Assembly (NCBI GenBank): GCA_004794655.1
Contig: SMMW01000056.1
Coordinates: 558,001-622,000 of the forward strand
DNA from: Marisa cornuarietis
Lineage: Eukaryota; Mollusca; Gastropoda; Architaenioglossa; Ampullariidae
Length of the DNA: 64,000 bases
Direction of reading: 5' to 3'
Part shown: piece after piece, positions 1-13,643 of the stretch
Layout of the letters: the number at the start of each line of letters is the position of its first letter
How positions within the stretch are numbered: position 1 is the stretch's first letter
The notes under the pieces: model-generated
Told to the model about the DNA's origin: nothing
Database searches by the model: none
The model's input: only the letters and a program-made list of their open reading frames with translations
Translations under genes and position numbers: made by a program

Positions 1-1289
1 AAAAATCAATATCAAGATGTTTTGGAAAAAAAAATTACAAAACAAAGTTCAAGAATTTTGCACAAGGAAACATTTGGTTACGATTGGATAAATGTGTGGA
101 TGTGCATAGCTCACAAAAAGATGTGCTCACGCATGCATATATACATACACACAGAGCCCATGCGCATGCACAGTGATGGACTAGAAAAACAATGCCAAAT
201 AAGTGAAAAGTACTAGACTCCGCTGCAGCTTGAGGTACCAGTACCAGACAGGTTATGACAGTGTCAAATGACTAGTGGGGGGTGAAAAGATAAAATAGTC
301 AGTTAACAAATAAGAAGCATGCTCCATCCAAAAATTTAGTCATGTGGGCACAAAAGTCTTGTTTTACTCAGAATCATAATCTTCTCCAGCGTATTTCTTA
401 CTTCACCTTAAAACAATCTGGTGCTAAGTGCTGATCATATATGACTGAGTTCTGGGCAACTACAACTTCTGTCTTCTCAGCAACACACAAAATATAAGCT
501 TTACTGAGGGGAGTGGGAGGGGAACTAAAAAGCTATGTGTGGCAACTGCACATTGATGTGACTTGGAACAAATCTGATATAGGGGAACCAGCAGTCAACG
601 CTCCATTCAATTGATGTGCTGCATTAAAAATGGATGGGGCTTTAATTTTTATCACATGACTTTATGAATCATTTCAACTGATGTAAAAAAGACCTATAAT
701 ATCTGTATCACCCATTAAAGGCAGCTCATTAAAAGCACACAACTCCACACTCCTCTTCTTTCTGCTCAGACTGCTTGGTTCTACTCCCCTCTGTTCAATT
801 ATCTAATGAAACAAATTTGAATTATCAGGAACAGCTGCCGATCACCTGTCACAACTAATAACAGCAACAATAAATGACCTTGTAGCACTTTTATTAAAAA
901 TAAATCTTTCCAGAGGAAACATACCCAGCAAACAATTTATTTTTTCCTTCCATGGCACAACACCACTTTCTACTGACTCTATCTTCTTCCAAAACAGCTG
1001 ATGACTTTGTATTAAACTATTATCCGGTTTTTAAAAAAAAACACAAGAAAAAAATAAGCTGACAATAAAATCCACCACTGGCCAGGAAAAATCAGGTGAT
1101 TATTTGCAAGACACGCTTTGGTCAGCACTGCTAAAACATAAGTGGTTGAACGCACACAAGACTTGGGTTCAATGACAAGGTGGCTTCTTAACAGGACAGC
1201 CCTAACACTTTTATTTTTTGTGTAAAACTTAGTTCGAGACGTTAATTTGTGTTGCTTAAGGTGCCTTAGTATTTTGGTTAGAGCGCAAT
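1..1289. other. no gene recognised at left edge
   Basis: AT-rich sequence without a convincing coding exon, repeat end or RNA gene. Short open frames here lack codon structure and homology that I can recognise. It may be intergenic or an intron of a gene lying to the left. Confidence 0.5.
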
Positions 1290-2010
1290 ATACTTATACA
1301 GTTGGTATTGTCAGTTCTAAGATTGTATAAAGCACTTGCGAGTTCACATTTGGAATATGGCAATGTAATTTTGTCTCCCTTCTTAAAAAGACAATCAGTA
1401 TTAGTGGAAAATGTTCAGAGACATGCCACAAAATGAACGTAGGGAAATATACTGAGTGACTGAAGTATTTAAGACTCCACTCTCTCAAGGGAAGGTGGAT
1501 TAGGGGGGACCTTACTCCGCTCCTCATCTAACAACTATCTCCTAACCATTCCTGTCACCAAAACAACATATGGCCACAGGATTTTTAGCTACTGTGCAGA
1601 GAAACAACAGAAATCTCCCCCCTCTATTGAATCCTTTAAATGTGCACTGAAAACATACCTCTTCCTTAAGCATTACTCCTAACAACAGTCCACATAATGC
1701 TAGTCCTTTTTCACACCCTTCCCCCCTTTTCCATGTATTGCTAATTCCCTGCTTGTCTTCCTTATGCTAAATCATGATACCTTCAGTCCTTGTTATTTGA
1801 ATCCTCTTTGTTTACGTTCTTTATTCATCATCAGTACTCTTGTTTATCCTTCCATCGTTTACATGTTTGCTTGTTTTTCTGTCCCTTGTATGTTGCCCAT
1901 GTCTCATTCTTGTTCTTGTCCTTAAGCGCTAAGAGCATGCTTCTTAGAAGTGTGAGTATGAGCTATACAAATTTTGCATTTATTATTATTATTAATCAAG
2001 TGTTTAAGAT
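1290..2010 (+). mobile_element. LINE 3' end (CR1/Jockey-like), decayed
   Basis: Translation near 1330-1440 gives an LEYGNVILSPFLKRQ stretch followed by VENVQRHATK, the C-terminal part of a non-LTR reverse transcriptase. After stops and frame changes, a typical LINE C-terminus ending in SFKCALKTYLFLKHYS is read at about 1625-1680. The copy ends in a short 3' untranslated tail with the motif GCGCTAAGAGCATGCT (from about 1926) and an ATT repeat. A second copy of the same family lies at 21590-22022. It is 5'-truncated and not functional. Confidence 0.75.
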
Positions 2011-2179
2011 ATTTCATGGATGTGTTGACATTGATATGAAGGGTTTTGTCCCCTTGCCACAAACTAACACCACTAGAAATTCTGAAGGAAAAGTGTTCAG
2101 TAAAAGATGTAACACTAACAAATACAAATTCTATGTTTCACAAAGAGTTCCCACTAACATCAAACATGCACCAAATTTG

Positions 2180-2520
2180 AATAGACAAAGACGTATGGAC
2201 AGAGGTCTTTCTCCTATCAAGTCCCATCAATATGGAACGGATTACCCATCAGCCTTCAACATTCTGATTTTTTTTACCATCTTTAAGTTCAAACTTAAGA
2301 CGCATCTTTTCAGACGACGACTTCACTGTAACCCTGTCCTGACCATAAGCCTGCATAACGTGTGTCTGTAATTTACTTGTGTATGAGTGAGTGTATGTTG
2401 TAGAAGTACACGAGTCTATTACATGCGAATATGGGTGCATGGTTGTTGACGATTTAGTCTATACGTATGATTTACGTAAAGCGTTCTGAGCAAATTCTCA
2501 TTATTATTATTATTATTATA
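2180..2520 (+). mobile_element. LINE 3' end, second family, fragment
   Basis: A frame ending FKLKTHLFRR at about 2290-2320, the usual C-terminus of LINE ORF2 proteins, is followed by an untranslated tail with GCGTTCTGAGCAAATTCTC and an (ATT)n end at 2500-2520. A reverse-strand relative of this tail is seen at 39990-40060 in the receptor gene. Only the last few hundred bases of the element are present. Confidence 0.55.
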
Positions 2521-3090
2521 GATCTTTTCTACAGCTTTAGCGAAAAATAAAGGCTCAGGCCGAAAATACGTAAAATACATGGAAAGTTTAGATGAGCGGA
2601 CATAAAAAAAGGATGCTTAAGCAATCAAGCCAGTCCCTACTACTACATATCCCGAAGGCCAGATACCAAGTTTTAAAATTCTTCAACCACGAACAAGAAA
2701 GAAAAGCAGAGCTTCTTTTAAATAATACTTCAGTGTACAGTGTACAACTTTTTATTATTTAGGTTTTCACGTCCTGTCCGTACTTCTATTAAATGCATAT
2801 ATACTTCCCTGGGTATACTTTTATAGGCCTACAATAATTTATAGGGCCTAGCATTCAGTGCGAGAATTACGTAAAACTGGGAGGTCTGGTAGAACAATTA
2901 CTTACGTTTCAAGCGTCAAGAAAGTCTGAGTTCCTTCTGCACTTTCCATTTTGAAGTACTGAATATGCCACCAAAATGCTGCTTTTCCTTATGTAAATAA
3001 TGCGACGGTTGTCACTTGTTTACATTTTCGCGAAAGTAGCCATGCCTGAAAGGAAATCTCGTTTAATCTCGATTGATTGCGAGGTAGTAT
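2521..3090. other. upstream flank of KIF9
   Basis: Non-coding sequence between the LINE tail and the putative KIF9 promoter. I see no exon or recognisable repeat in it. The last 150 bases become richer in CpG, as expected close to a transcription start. Confidence 0.4.
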
Positions 3091-3095
3091 GTTAG

Positions 3096-3119
3096 GCATG
3101 CGCAGACGTCTTGGCAACC
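3096..3119 (+). promoter_or_regulatory. candidate KIF9 promoter motifs (NRF1-like and RFX half-site)
   Basis: GCATGCGCA at 3096-3104 matches the core of the NRF1 palindrome, and TTGGCAACC at 3111-3119 contains GGCAAC, which fits the RGYAAC half of the X-box bound by RFX factors. The pair lies 70-90 bases before the KIF9 start codon. RFX sites are typical of ciliary genes, which fits a KIF9 promoter. Only one X-box half is present, so this is a motif match, not a demonstrated site. Confidence 0.4.
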
Positions 3120-3187
3120 TGTAACAAATATGGAAGCATGTGGATGCTGACTATCCCAACCATCTCAGTATCTAAGAAGCTGTCACC

Positions 3188-6100
3188 ATGAGCGGTCGTG
3201 CAAATAATCGAAACAAAAAAGTGAAGGTGTGGGCGCGGATCAGACCTAGTTCTAACTTTGCACATGATAATTTAGAACTTCTGCCAGATCAAAAAGTGAG
3301 TGCCACTGCATGTTTTGTTGTTTGTGAAATTTATACACGCTCTTGTATTACAACTTTGACCAACTCTCAAAAAGAAAGAAATCCCAGTTTAGCATTTTTA
3401 TGTAAAAGATTAATATATTTCTCTGTTAATCTATAAATGAATACTAAGAGAAATTCAGAATCTCGGAAAGTGTAAAAAATAATTCGATCCCTTCGCCTTT
3501 ACCGTCTTGGGAGGTTGAGCTAGCTTTATATCTGTGGTTTCCTCCGTTGATCTGTTGTGTTTTGTACATATTATTTGACACCGAACTGTTTGCTTGTCTG
3601 TGGCCTTTTGGCTTTCACCTACAGCTTCCTATTGCCCCATTGACTGTCTGCCTCTTCTATCTACTGCATGATGGTTTGTTCAATTCATCAGTGCTGAGGT
3701 CACACTGGCGATGTAGTTTGCCCTATCCCCACTACTTCTTTATCACATATATTCTAGCAATCTACGGATGACCTGATCTATGGATAAGACTATTCTGAGT
3801 ATTAATTGATCTGCTTTTATCACAGATTAATAATGTAGATCTGAACTACAAGCTGTAGACTACCCTATGATTTGCACCTGTGTGGTCCTTTCTTTGACCC
3901 TAACAGTGGTGTGTATAGAAGCATCTGTAGCCTTAATTAAAGTTGTTTTAATATTATTATCATTATCTGTAAAGTGCCATGAGCTTGCCTATAAGGTGTG
4001 GATAGGGCACTATATACACATATTATAATTATTATGTTAACTATACCCCCCCCCCAGGCATCCATTTTTTTCTCACATAGCATTTTGAAACAATAATTAA
4101 GAAATTACAGGTTCTTATATAGCAGGGATGGGGAACCCCAGCCCTGGCAAAGGCGCTACAGGCAGGACTCAAAGTTCAATAAATCAAGATTGTTTTATAA
4201 CAACATACATTTTTATAGTATATGAATCATAATGATAAATGTAAATTTTTGAGGCACAAGAAAGGAACATCCATTACAGGATAGACAAGACACAGTTATA
4301 TGACTGGACAGACACATATGCTTTTTGGTTGCTGCCCGTGGCCCATCTGCCTGTATTCAGAGCCGGCACTAGGGTGGGGCAAGCAGGGTGACCGCCTCAG
4401 GCCCCGCACCTGAGGGGGCCCTGCAAAAGGAGATTCTGTGGTACAGTATATAGCCTACACTTATGGCTAAAGGTCCCGCATATGACATTCGCTTAGGGCC
4501 CCACTAACGCTGGCTCTGCTGTATTGCAGGGACTCAGAGCACAGTCAGTGCCAGGTAGGCTGGGAGCGTACACATGGCAAAAGTGTTAACTCGCTGTGGC
4601 AAAACTAAGGCTTGACCAGCTATTGCAAAATAATTGTTAAGTTTATAATTTTGTATGACCCACCAATGATGTTATAAATATCCAAATGACCCTTGGCAGA
4701 AAAAAATGGCCCCTGTTATATAGCATAAGCTATAACATTTATTCAACCCCTGTATGGAAAAAAACACTTACGTATGCCATGTTAAACTGTATGGCAGTAG
4801 TTTTGAAACATAAATGCAAAATATTTCATTGCTTACATTTAATTATTTATTAAAATATTATATTAGTGACATTTTTAATTCTGCACCTGTGTTTATTAAT
4901 AACTATTTAAATCTCTTTTAAACAGAGCATCAACCTTCATTTGAAGAGAGATCCAAAAAAAGGGATAGTTAACAACCAGATTCTCGACTGGTCCTTTAAG
5001 TTAGATGGAATTTTTCACAATGCTACTCAAGAACATGTCTTCTCCACAGTGGGATCAAATCTTGTTACTTCAGCAATAGATGGCTACAATGGTAAGTGTT
5101 CACACCACATTCTAACATCAGGTGTATGGCTTAATCTAATGAAAGTGTAAATCTTTGTACATAGCACTCTGTGTCACCGTTAAGAATGGAGTATAGATTT
5201 AGGAATGGAGTATAGTGCAAGTCTCAGATCTCACACCTTTCTTTGAAATAAACAATAACATTTGATATCTGCGTATCAGGAGAATTAGCTTGTCAAAATG
5301 GTTCCTGTAATTTACTGCATGCGAGAGGCATTGAACAGCATATTTTAAGCCTTCTAGGAATGATCTTCGAGTGAAATGCATACCAAAAGGGTTTAAAATT
5401 ATAATCTGAGAAATAATTTTTGCTAAAAAAATTTTTGAGTGAAAGGAAGACACGAGATTGTGTGAATGCTTGAGGTTTTGAGATTTAAGTATCTGCTAAT
5501 TAAGTAGATTAGTACTTAACTAGAGCACTTATATTTCCTTAGGGAAATATGTACATTAGCACAGTATCAGTTTATAAAGAATCTGCAGAAGTTGCATAAA
5601 GCAGCTCTTCCTTAATACCAAATGTATCACAGTATACAGGCAACACAAACCAAGTCATGCTTCTTGAACATCATTTGATTCATTCATTTCTTGACTGGTA
5701 CCAGTTGATGAACAGTTACTGTGTTCTGCAAGACCATGTCACTGCGGTGAACAACTGGATAGATGCTAAGTACCAGCAAATATGCACTGAACATTAAGCT
5801 AACATTTTTCTGACTGGTGCAGCAATAGAATCATGTTATGAGTATGTATGAGAAAATGTAAACACTTAATACATGGATAAATCAGAATGAAAATTGGAGT
5901 TTCCAAGGACCATTAGCATTTGCTGAAGCATACTGATTAAGAGTTTAGTTCTCATGCTAACAAGTGATCTTTTAAAGAAGAAAGGAAGGTTAAGCCTTAA
6001 TCAAATTCATTTTCACAGTACAGGGTTCGAAACTTGTGAACCTGCCATATTAATTAAAAACTTTGAGTTTCTTTAACATAACATTGAAGTAATTCAGCTA

Positions 6101-9100
6101 TGTTGTTTAATATTTCAGACTGATATTTTAGCACTTTTTGCCTGTTTCTTTATATTTTAGCTAAAGCTGATTAAAATCTTTCAGGGACACTTATGTGCTA
6201 TGGACAGACAGGAGCAGGCAAAACTTTCACTATTACTGGTGCAACTGAAAGCTTTCGTCACAGGGGTGTGATTCCTCGGGCATTATCTCAACTTTTTAAA
6301 GAGATTGAGGAGCGCCTCGAGTCCAGCATCATAGTCAGGTAACATTTATAAATCTCTGAATGTTTTTTATATGGTTTCAAAATGTTCAGTAGTCTTATTA
6401 TTATCTATAAATTACCATTTATTTCAAGAAGTTAGGAGCTTGCATGTGTGCCAGTAAATGCTGTTGGAAATCATCCCCTTTTTGTGCAGGATTTCCTACA
6501 TGGAAATATACAATGAAGTCATGTATGACTTGCTGGCCTCTCTGCCAGATGTGGAGAATCCATCAGGTAAGGAGCCAATGGTGCTTACCGAAAACCAAGA
6601 TGGTGTGTATGTCAAGGGCCTGTCATGTCATCTGGCTCAGAATGAAGAGGAGGCATTGAATCTCCTGTTTGAGGTATTTAAAATGTCCATATCAAAGCAA
6701 AGTACAAATTTGAGGAATAGGTAACAAAAATAGGCCTAGATTTCAAAATGTATCAAGAGCAGCAGTGCTATATGCGGTATGAATTTTCAAAGTAATTAGT
6801 GTGTGTGTTTTATTTGTAGATTCAAGAATAATTCTTAAATTTTAATTGTCATTTTCATGGGATTGGTATCACATTTTCCTCTTAATGATAAACTGGGACT
6901 AACAGCAATCATGTCTGTTGGATCATAAGACTATGCAATCTTAAATTGTTTGCTAATTTTGTTTTCTGTGACAGGGAGAAACTAATCGAACCATTGCTGC
7001 TCACGTTCTAAACAGAATGTCTTCTCGGTCTCACTGCATATTCACAGTATATTTAGAGGTTAGTCTGCTTTGATTCAGTTGATGTTTACTGTTACCATTC
7101 TTGTAGTATTCTTGAACAAAGATTCTTATCTCTAAATTAATAGCATGTGCTGATTGGTGACATCAGGTGAGCGGAACAGGGGCAGAAGTTTCGATCATTA
7201 AGCATAGTAAAACTTCAGTGAAGGCAAGATCGATATCCTTCCACAATACTGCCGTCATCCTCCCTATGACAAATGTGATTGTGGTTCAGTGTGATCTATG
7301 ATACAACTGTTGTATTTCAGCTAGTCTGTAGTGCATTTCATGTAATATGTGTCAGTAAATATGTCGTTTTTCCCTATTGGTATTCTAGTCCAGATCAAGA
7401 GTACATTCCAATGCAAAGTATACTGTGTCTAAACTCCATTTTGTGGATCTTGCTGGCTCTGAAAGAATAGGCAAAACAAAGGTATGTGGCAGTTCATTGT
7501 GGTCTCATTTTCTTGCTGGTAGGGTTGCATTGTCTGTTACTTGGGATTATATTACAGTTGCAAATTTATAACTATTTATTAAAATTAAAAAAAATTGTTC
7601 TTGTACTTTATTATGGACAGAAAAGAAGGAAAAATATTGCCATGAAAGCAAAAGTGCAAATAGCTACAAAAATGTTTCGTGGCAATGTGCAATGTTTGGA
7701 TTAAGTTGAGAGTAATACAACGAAAAATGTAAATTTTTATAGGACCTTGACTTGGCAGAGTCAAGATCATCATGGAAAGCATTATTTTTGTTTTTGGCAT
7801 TTCTCATAATTTCTTAGATTAACCATTTTCATTTTTTTATTCTGCTGATTTGGCTAGTTTCTTACAAACACACAGTCTAGTATCTCATATGTAATGGGTT
7901 GTTTTATTTTGCTATGGTCACAAAATTAAGGCAAAAGACTGAGCTAGAGTCTGGTATTTTAGTCTGAGGGCAAGATGCAGACAGAAGCATTGTATATCAA
8001 CAAGTCACTGACATTCCTGGAGCAAGTGGTCATCGCACTAGCTGATCGTAAACGAGAGCACATTCCATTCCGCCAGTCTAAACTGACCCACTACCTCAAA
8101 GATTCCATTGGAGGCAGATGTAACACAGTTCTTATCACTAACATCTGGAGTGAACGAGCACAGCTTGAGGAAACAGTAAGCATGAGGAATTTAACTATTA
8201 ATGATTGTGGACATTCTTCCGTCAAGATCCATAATTTTATCAAAAAAGGAATAAACTTAAATGTTGATGGTCTAAAATTAGTTTGCCATTTTCTAACATA
8301 ATTGTCAGTTAAGAGTACAAGAATTGGCTCTAAATAAATGATACTTTATCATGTACAATTTGATATACAAGCACAGAGCTAACACATCCACCTAGTATGC
8401 ATATTTTAATGTAAAATAGGTGTGGATTGTTTAATGCAAACATGCACCCATCTTTCTTTCTTTGATGTAAGTGTATGTAATGCAAAGTGAAAAGAAGTTT
8501 GTTGGTGGTTTCAGGTGTCCTCTTTGCGTTTTGCAACTCGCATGATGTGTGTTGCTAGTGAGCCTGCAGTCAATGAAGTCTGTGATCCAGCAGTAAGTCT
8601 TGTCTAATCCTAATTCATAACATCTAAGATTCATATTTGTACCAGTATTTCATATATGCGCTCAATCAAAAAAAAAAAAAAACACACACACATATGCACA
8701 AACATGTACATGTGCATAATACAATGTGGAACTTGCAAAAGACCCAAGAGTGAACTTGGCTTTCAGCTTGCAACAGCCGTATAAAAGGGATTCACTTTAA
8801 CTAACTGTTTGCAGGCATGTCCATTTTGTGCTGAGAATCATTGGAAAGTGGTGAGATTCAATGCAAAGTTTGTTGTCTGCTGTGCCTTTTATATGCATGC
8901 ATATGTCAACAGTTCATGGCAGGCAATAATTTGTGTTTTTTTATCACAAGCAAGAACTGTGGTGTTTTCACAAATTATGTTCAGTTAAAGTTTTCTTGAT
9001 TTTTTTTCTTAATAGTCCAAATGGCTTCATTTAAGGAAGGAAATGGGCATTTCAAATTCAGATTCATTTTAATGCACCATCAGTACAACTGTACTGTATA

Positions 9101-12100
9101 GTTTAGTCACACTTGAAAATGTTTTCTTCCTATGGCATTACTTTGAATGTACTTCAGCTCAGATCCTCTATCTACTGTAGATTCTTCAGAAATTATGTAG
9201 GTACTTTATGTTGGTGCTTAATCACCTGGTCCACTGAAATTGTCAACACATGTATGCATGCACACAGAAAGACACACACACCTAACCTGCAATTCTTAAT
9301 TAATCAAACAAGTATTTCTCATATTTCAATGGTACATATTACAAAATGTAATAAACTGTAGTGAAAAGAGGTAACCAGCATGCCAAACAACTCAGGTGAT
9401 ATTCAACGTGTGAAAAACGTTCCTCTTTACCTGCTGTAGAATCTTTACACTAGATGCATGGAAAACATTGAAATAATGACTAAATATGATATTTTCCTTT
9501 CTTCATCCTCAAATTTTTTTTCACTTATTTATTCCTTTCTCTGTTATATTGTTTTTTAATTTGTCCAGATTTTGGTAAAAACCCTTCACCAGGAGATCGA
9601 GCATTTGAAGTCTGAGCTAGCTATGCATGATACTTTGGTGAGTTTGAAAGAAATGAACAAGATTACTTCATTAGTTACTTGATGCGGAGCATTTTACTGC
9701 TGATCAAATTCTTTTAATATACAGATCTTACCTACCCTATGCCTGCAGTCTCTGTATAATATATATATAATTTTTCTTTTTCCTCCGCAAAATGTCTATG
9801 TACACAGTCACAATATGTAAATATTGTGTATACCAGTTTGGCAGCATACCAGGCAAATGGTAGGTTTTCCAGCTGTCAGAGGAGCAAGCTGACTCACTGG
9901 ATGTCACCTGGACTGCAAGTATGATTAAACTGTCATGGTTGCGAAAAATGCTAAAAATGCTATAGTCAGTAGGTCCACCTCACAAGAATTGTAACTGTCA
10001 TAGCTCCAGTAAGAGGAAGTATTGTCTGACTTCAAACTGGCCAGTGCTACTGATATCTGTCACTTGTTCATATCCTGAAAGAGCTCCACCATAACCTTTT
10101 GCCCACATTCCAGCAATTCAAATCCTTCTGCAGACTCAGCCTGGTTTTGGGGTGGTGTCATGGCTGCTTCAACTCTTGCTCTTCATCCCCAGTGTTCGGG
10201 GAATGAGAGTACCTGCAGTCAAAACACCCCTAGATGAGTTGCTAGCAGTAGCTGCCCTCCTCTGCACATAGCCATGGGTGTTGCCCCATGCATCTTAACT
10301 GCCAGCATCTTAAACTGTCACAAGAACGGCCAACACTGTCATTGGAGCAGGATTCATCCACCCTTGCAATGGAACTACTGGCATCACTGTTGAATGTTGT
10401 GTCCATGTGATGCCGTTTTCCTTGGTGGGGGCTCTTTGGGTGGCTTTTATGGCTTTTAATCATCCCAAGTTTCTGTTGTTTTGGGGGTGGTCCAGTGGCG
10501 CGACAGTTAGCACCAGTCACCAATACAGTGAGGGATGGCTGTCTTGGGCTTAGCTGTCATTTCAAGCATGCTGTTCTTTCTCTGCATGTGACATCTGTTT
10601 ACATGGCTGGCTGTCTTGCCATGATATAGCCCTAGTTGCTGGCTCCTCATAAAACATGAATTACCCCCTCCATCCTGTTGTTCTGGGTAGGTTGCTAGCA
10701 GGGTGTGACCAAGGTGGGTGGAAGAAATTTTCATGTCCCAGCAATGCCCACATTCCACAAATTAACTGCTGGGTGGGATTTCTCCCTCTGTCCTACCAGC
10801 TGTCCCTGGTAATAGGTCACTTGGTTGATAAACATTTAACTTTCTTATGCTCTAACCGCCTACAGCTATGTGCCGCTCAACACCAAAATTCTCGGCATAT
10901 ATGCTAGGACTATGAAGATTGCAGCATGCACACCAGTACCGTGCGCTATCTCTTACACAGACTGGTGTCCACATCTCTGTGCAGCATATTTTTCTGGGTA
11001 TGAGGCCACATGGACACTGGCCAGTTGAATAGCCATTTTATGCAGCATATTCTCCCCAGATGACCCAAACTTTGGAGAGGGTACCTGACTTTGTAGAGGG
11101 TTTGGGAAAGTAAGGCAGCAAGGAAGAGAAGATAGCTACCATCCTTACAAAATTAACGAGGACACTCGCTCCCCTGTGAACTTGTGGTCATAGGACTTCA
11201 TGTTTAAATTCTAAGAAATTTTTTTTTGCAGGCCAACAGAAGCCATGTGAGCTATGAGCCATTATCTGAGCAACAAAAATATGAGATACGTCAGCAGTGT
11301 CGCAGGTACCTGGAGGGTACCCTGGATGAAATTGATGTATGTATTTTTTTCATGTCCTCCAGTCATTTAAAAAGTTGTTGTTTTCCAAAGTACTTTTTAG
11401 TTCAGCTAAATATATACCTGTGTAGTGGGTGTTTCAGATTTTGCATTAAGAATTTATTTATATAACATGTAGGATTATGAACATGTAGGATTCCTGAAAG
11501 AAAAAATATCTTAAAATTTGTAAGTATATGAACCAGTGTAAGAAATATATTTTTTAAAATGTGGGATATAAGCAAAATATGGTCGAAGAAAAGTGACTGC
11601 ACTTTGTTTGTTACAGATTGTCAACCTGCGACAAATCCAAGGCACTTTTGAAGCATTTCGAGACATTTACAAGTGAGCTGAAGATATGATTTGCTAGATT
11701 TTAAAAAATCATTTAAAATAAAACTGTCTGTTTAAACACAAAGCACCTAGAAGTAATAGAGAAAGAAGCTCTCTCTCTCTCTCTCATACTCATTCACATG
11801 CAGACATTCACACATATATACATGTGCACATTACACCTCTGCCACCTTCCTCGTCCAGTTTTAAAAAGTCTGAGTATTGTTGCATGTTCAGGAAAGTCAT
11901 CCCATTTTAGGGTACAGATGTTAATCTCTTTTACAACAATTCTTGGTTCGTTAGATTGTGTTCATGCTTGAACTACAACATAAATCTCAGTGGTACAGAT
12001 GATTATTGATGCAAGAACTATACTGAAGTTATTTAGTTATTATTATTATTATGAAGTATGTATAGAAGGAAAAGCTTTGTAAGTTGCTTTTGAATATGCA

Positions 12101-13563
12101 ACATGTTCAAGCAACGTTTTTTCCCTTGGTCTTTAGCCAAATAGAGCATGATGTTGAGGACAAACTTCGACAGAAGTTCACACTTTTTGAGAGGACTGAT
12201 CTTGCTGCTATTGGTGCTGCACAGCAGGTAAGCATTGTCATATTTATGTATAAATGGCATATGCAAAGCCAGATTATAGTAACTGGATAGTTAAAACAAA
12301 TGTGAAACTAAAGATTGTACAACCTATATAGCCTCCATAAGGACAGTAAAGGGTTTCACTAGGTCTAGGGCCTGGCAGGTAAAAGGTGGAACCTATGCAA
12401 TCTTCCTCCATTACCTTCCATTTCTTTTGGAAAGCTGCAGGGTGGGCAGGGGAAGTTTTGCTGCCCAAGCAAACTTCATCCCTGACCTGCTTCATAGTAG
12501 AGGCCACTAACCACCAGGCCACAGAACATCCTCAGTCACCTGATGATTTGTTTTAAAGTACTTTTCAGTATCAGATTCATTGTTGAAACTCAGTATCAGT
12601 AGTTTGAATGTGTATATAATTTTTGTAATAATATATATACATATAAAACAGATTTACACAAGGCCTCAATGCGCTTTACACAAATAAAAACAAAACATAG
12701 AAATCTAGAATCAAAAAAGCACTTGCAGGTCATTTGCAGTCACGAAATGTCAATGCAAAGATACAGTAGTAATTAGCATTGCAATAAAACTACTATTAAA
12801 AATAATCAGTGAGCTTGTATAGCGCGCGCCACCGCGGCCAAAGCGAGGCGCAACGCTGGACAAACACAAAAACACAAACTATATACAAAGTAAAGACAAA
12901 CATCCTACGGCTTTGTCGTTTCTCTGCTGGATGAAATCTTGTTAAAACTTATCGACCGAGATGTTGATTTATTACAGTTAAATCTACAGGTCGTAAAGAC
13001 ATTCTTTCTTCCATGTCGAACGCAGAAAAGATAATATAGTCCATACTAGTGACGACTGGAGAAACCGTTACGATCAGACGTACGTCAGGTAGAAAAAGAC
13101 GACGTGAAGGTTGAAAAGTTATAGGTTGAAAGTCATCGCTACTTATTGCTTATTGCCTTTTGTGATCGGCTACAGTTATGTAGAGGTCGTAAAGTCAATG
13201 TTTCGTCGGTGGCAAACACTAATCAATCGCTGCTCAGGGCAAGTGTACATCAAATCAAGAGACTGCTGGGATCTATGCAGTCACAGTAGACAGAGAAAAA
13301 ACTGTATTAAAACATAATTGTTAGACGCTGGTGGGAGGTCAATAGCAGTTACAAAACCGTTATGGCATCAGGGAAAAGAGACCGTTAGGCGACACGAAAT
13401 TAGAAAGATGTATAGATGCAGACTAAAAAGTCAAACAGTTCCGCACAGTGACGACGCAAATAAATCAACAGCTATAGTTCTTTTTTCAGTCAACATCGTT
13501 TTGAGCAGTGTTAACAGACCCCCAGCTCATTATTTTTTCAGATATAGTTTGTTAAGTAACAAC

Positions 13564-13643
<80 letters not shown>

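Noticed and set aside
370..420. Reverse-strand reading KKYAGEDYDSE followed by a stop, like the acidic end of a neighbouring protein
   Set aside because: Only about a dozen codons, no good acceptor with a pyrimidine tract, and no polyadenylation signal on that strand below it.
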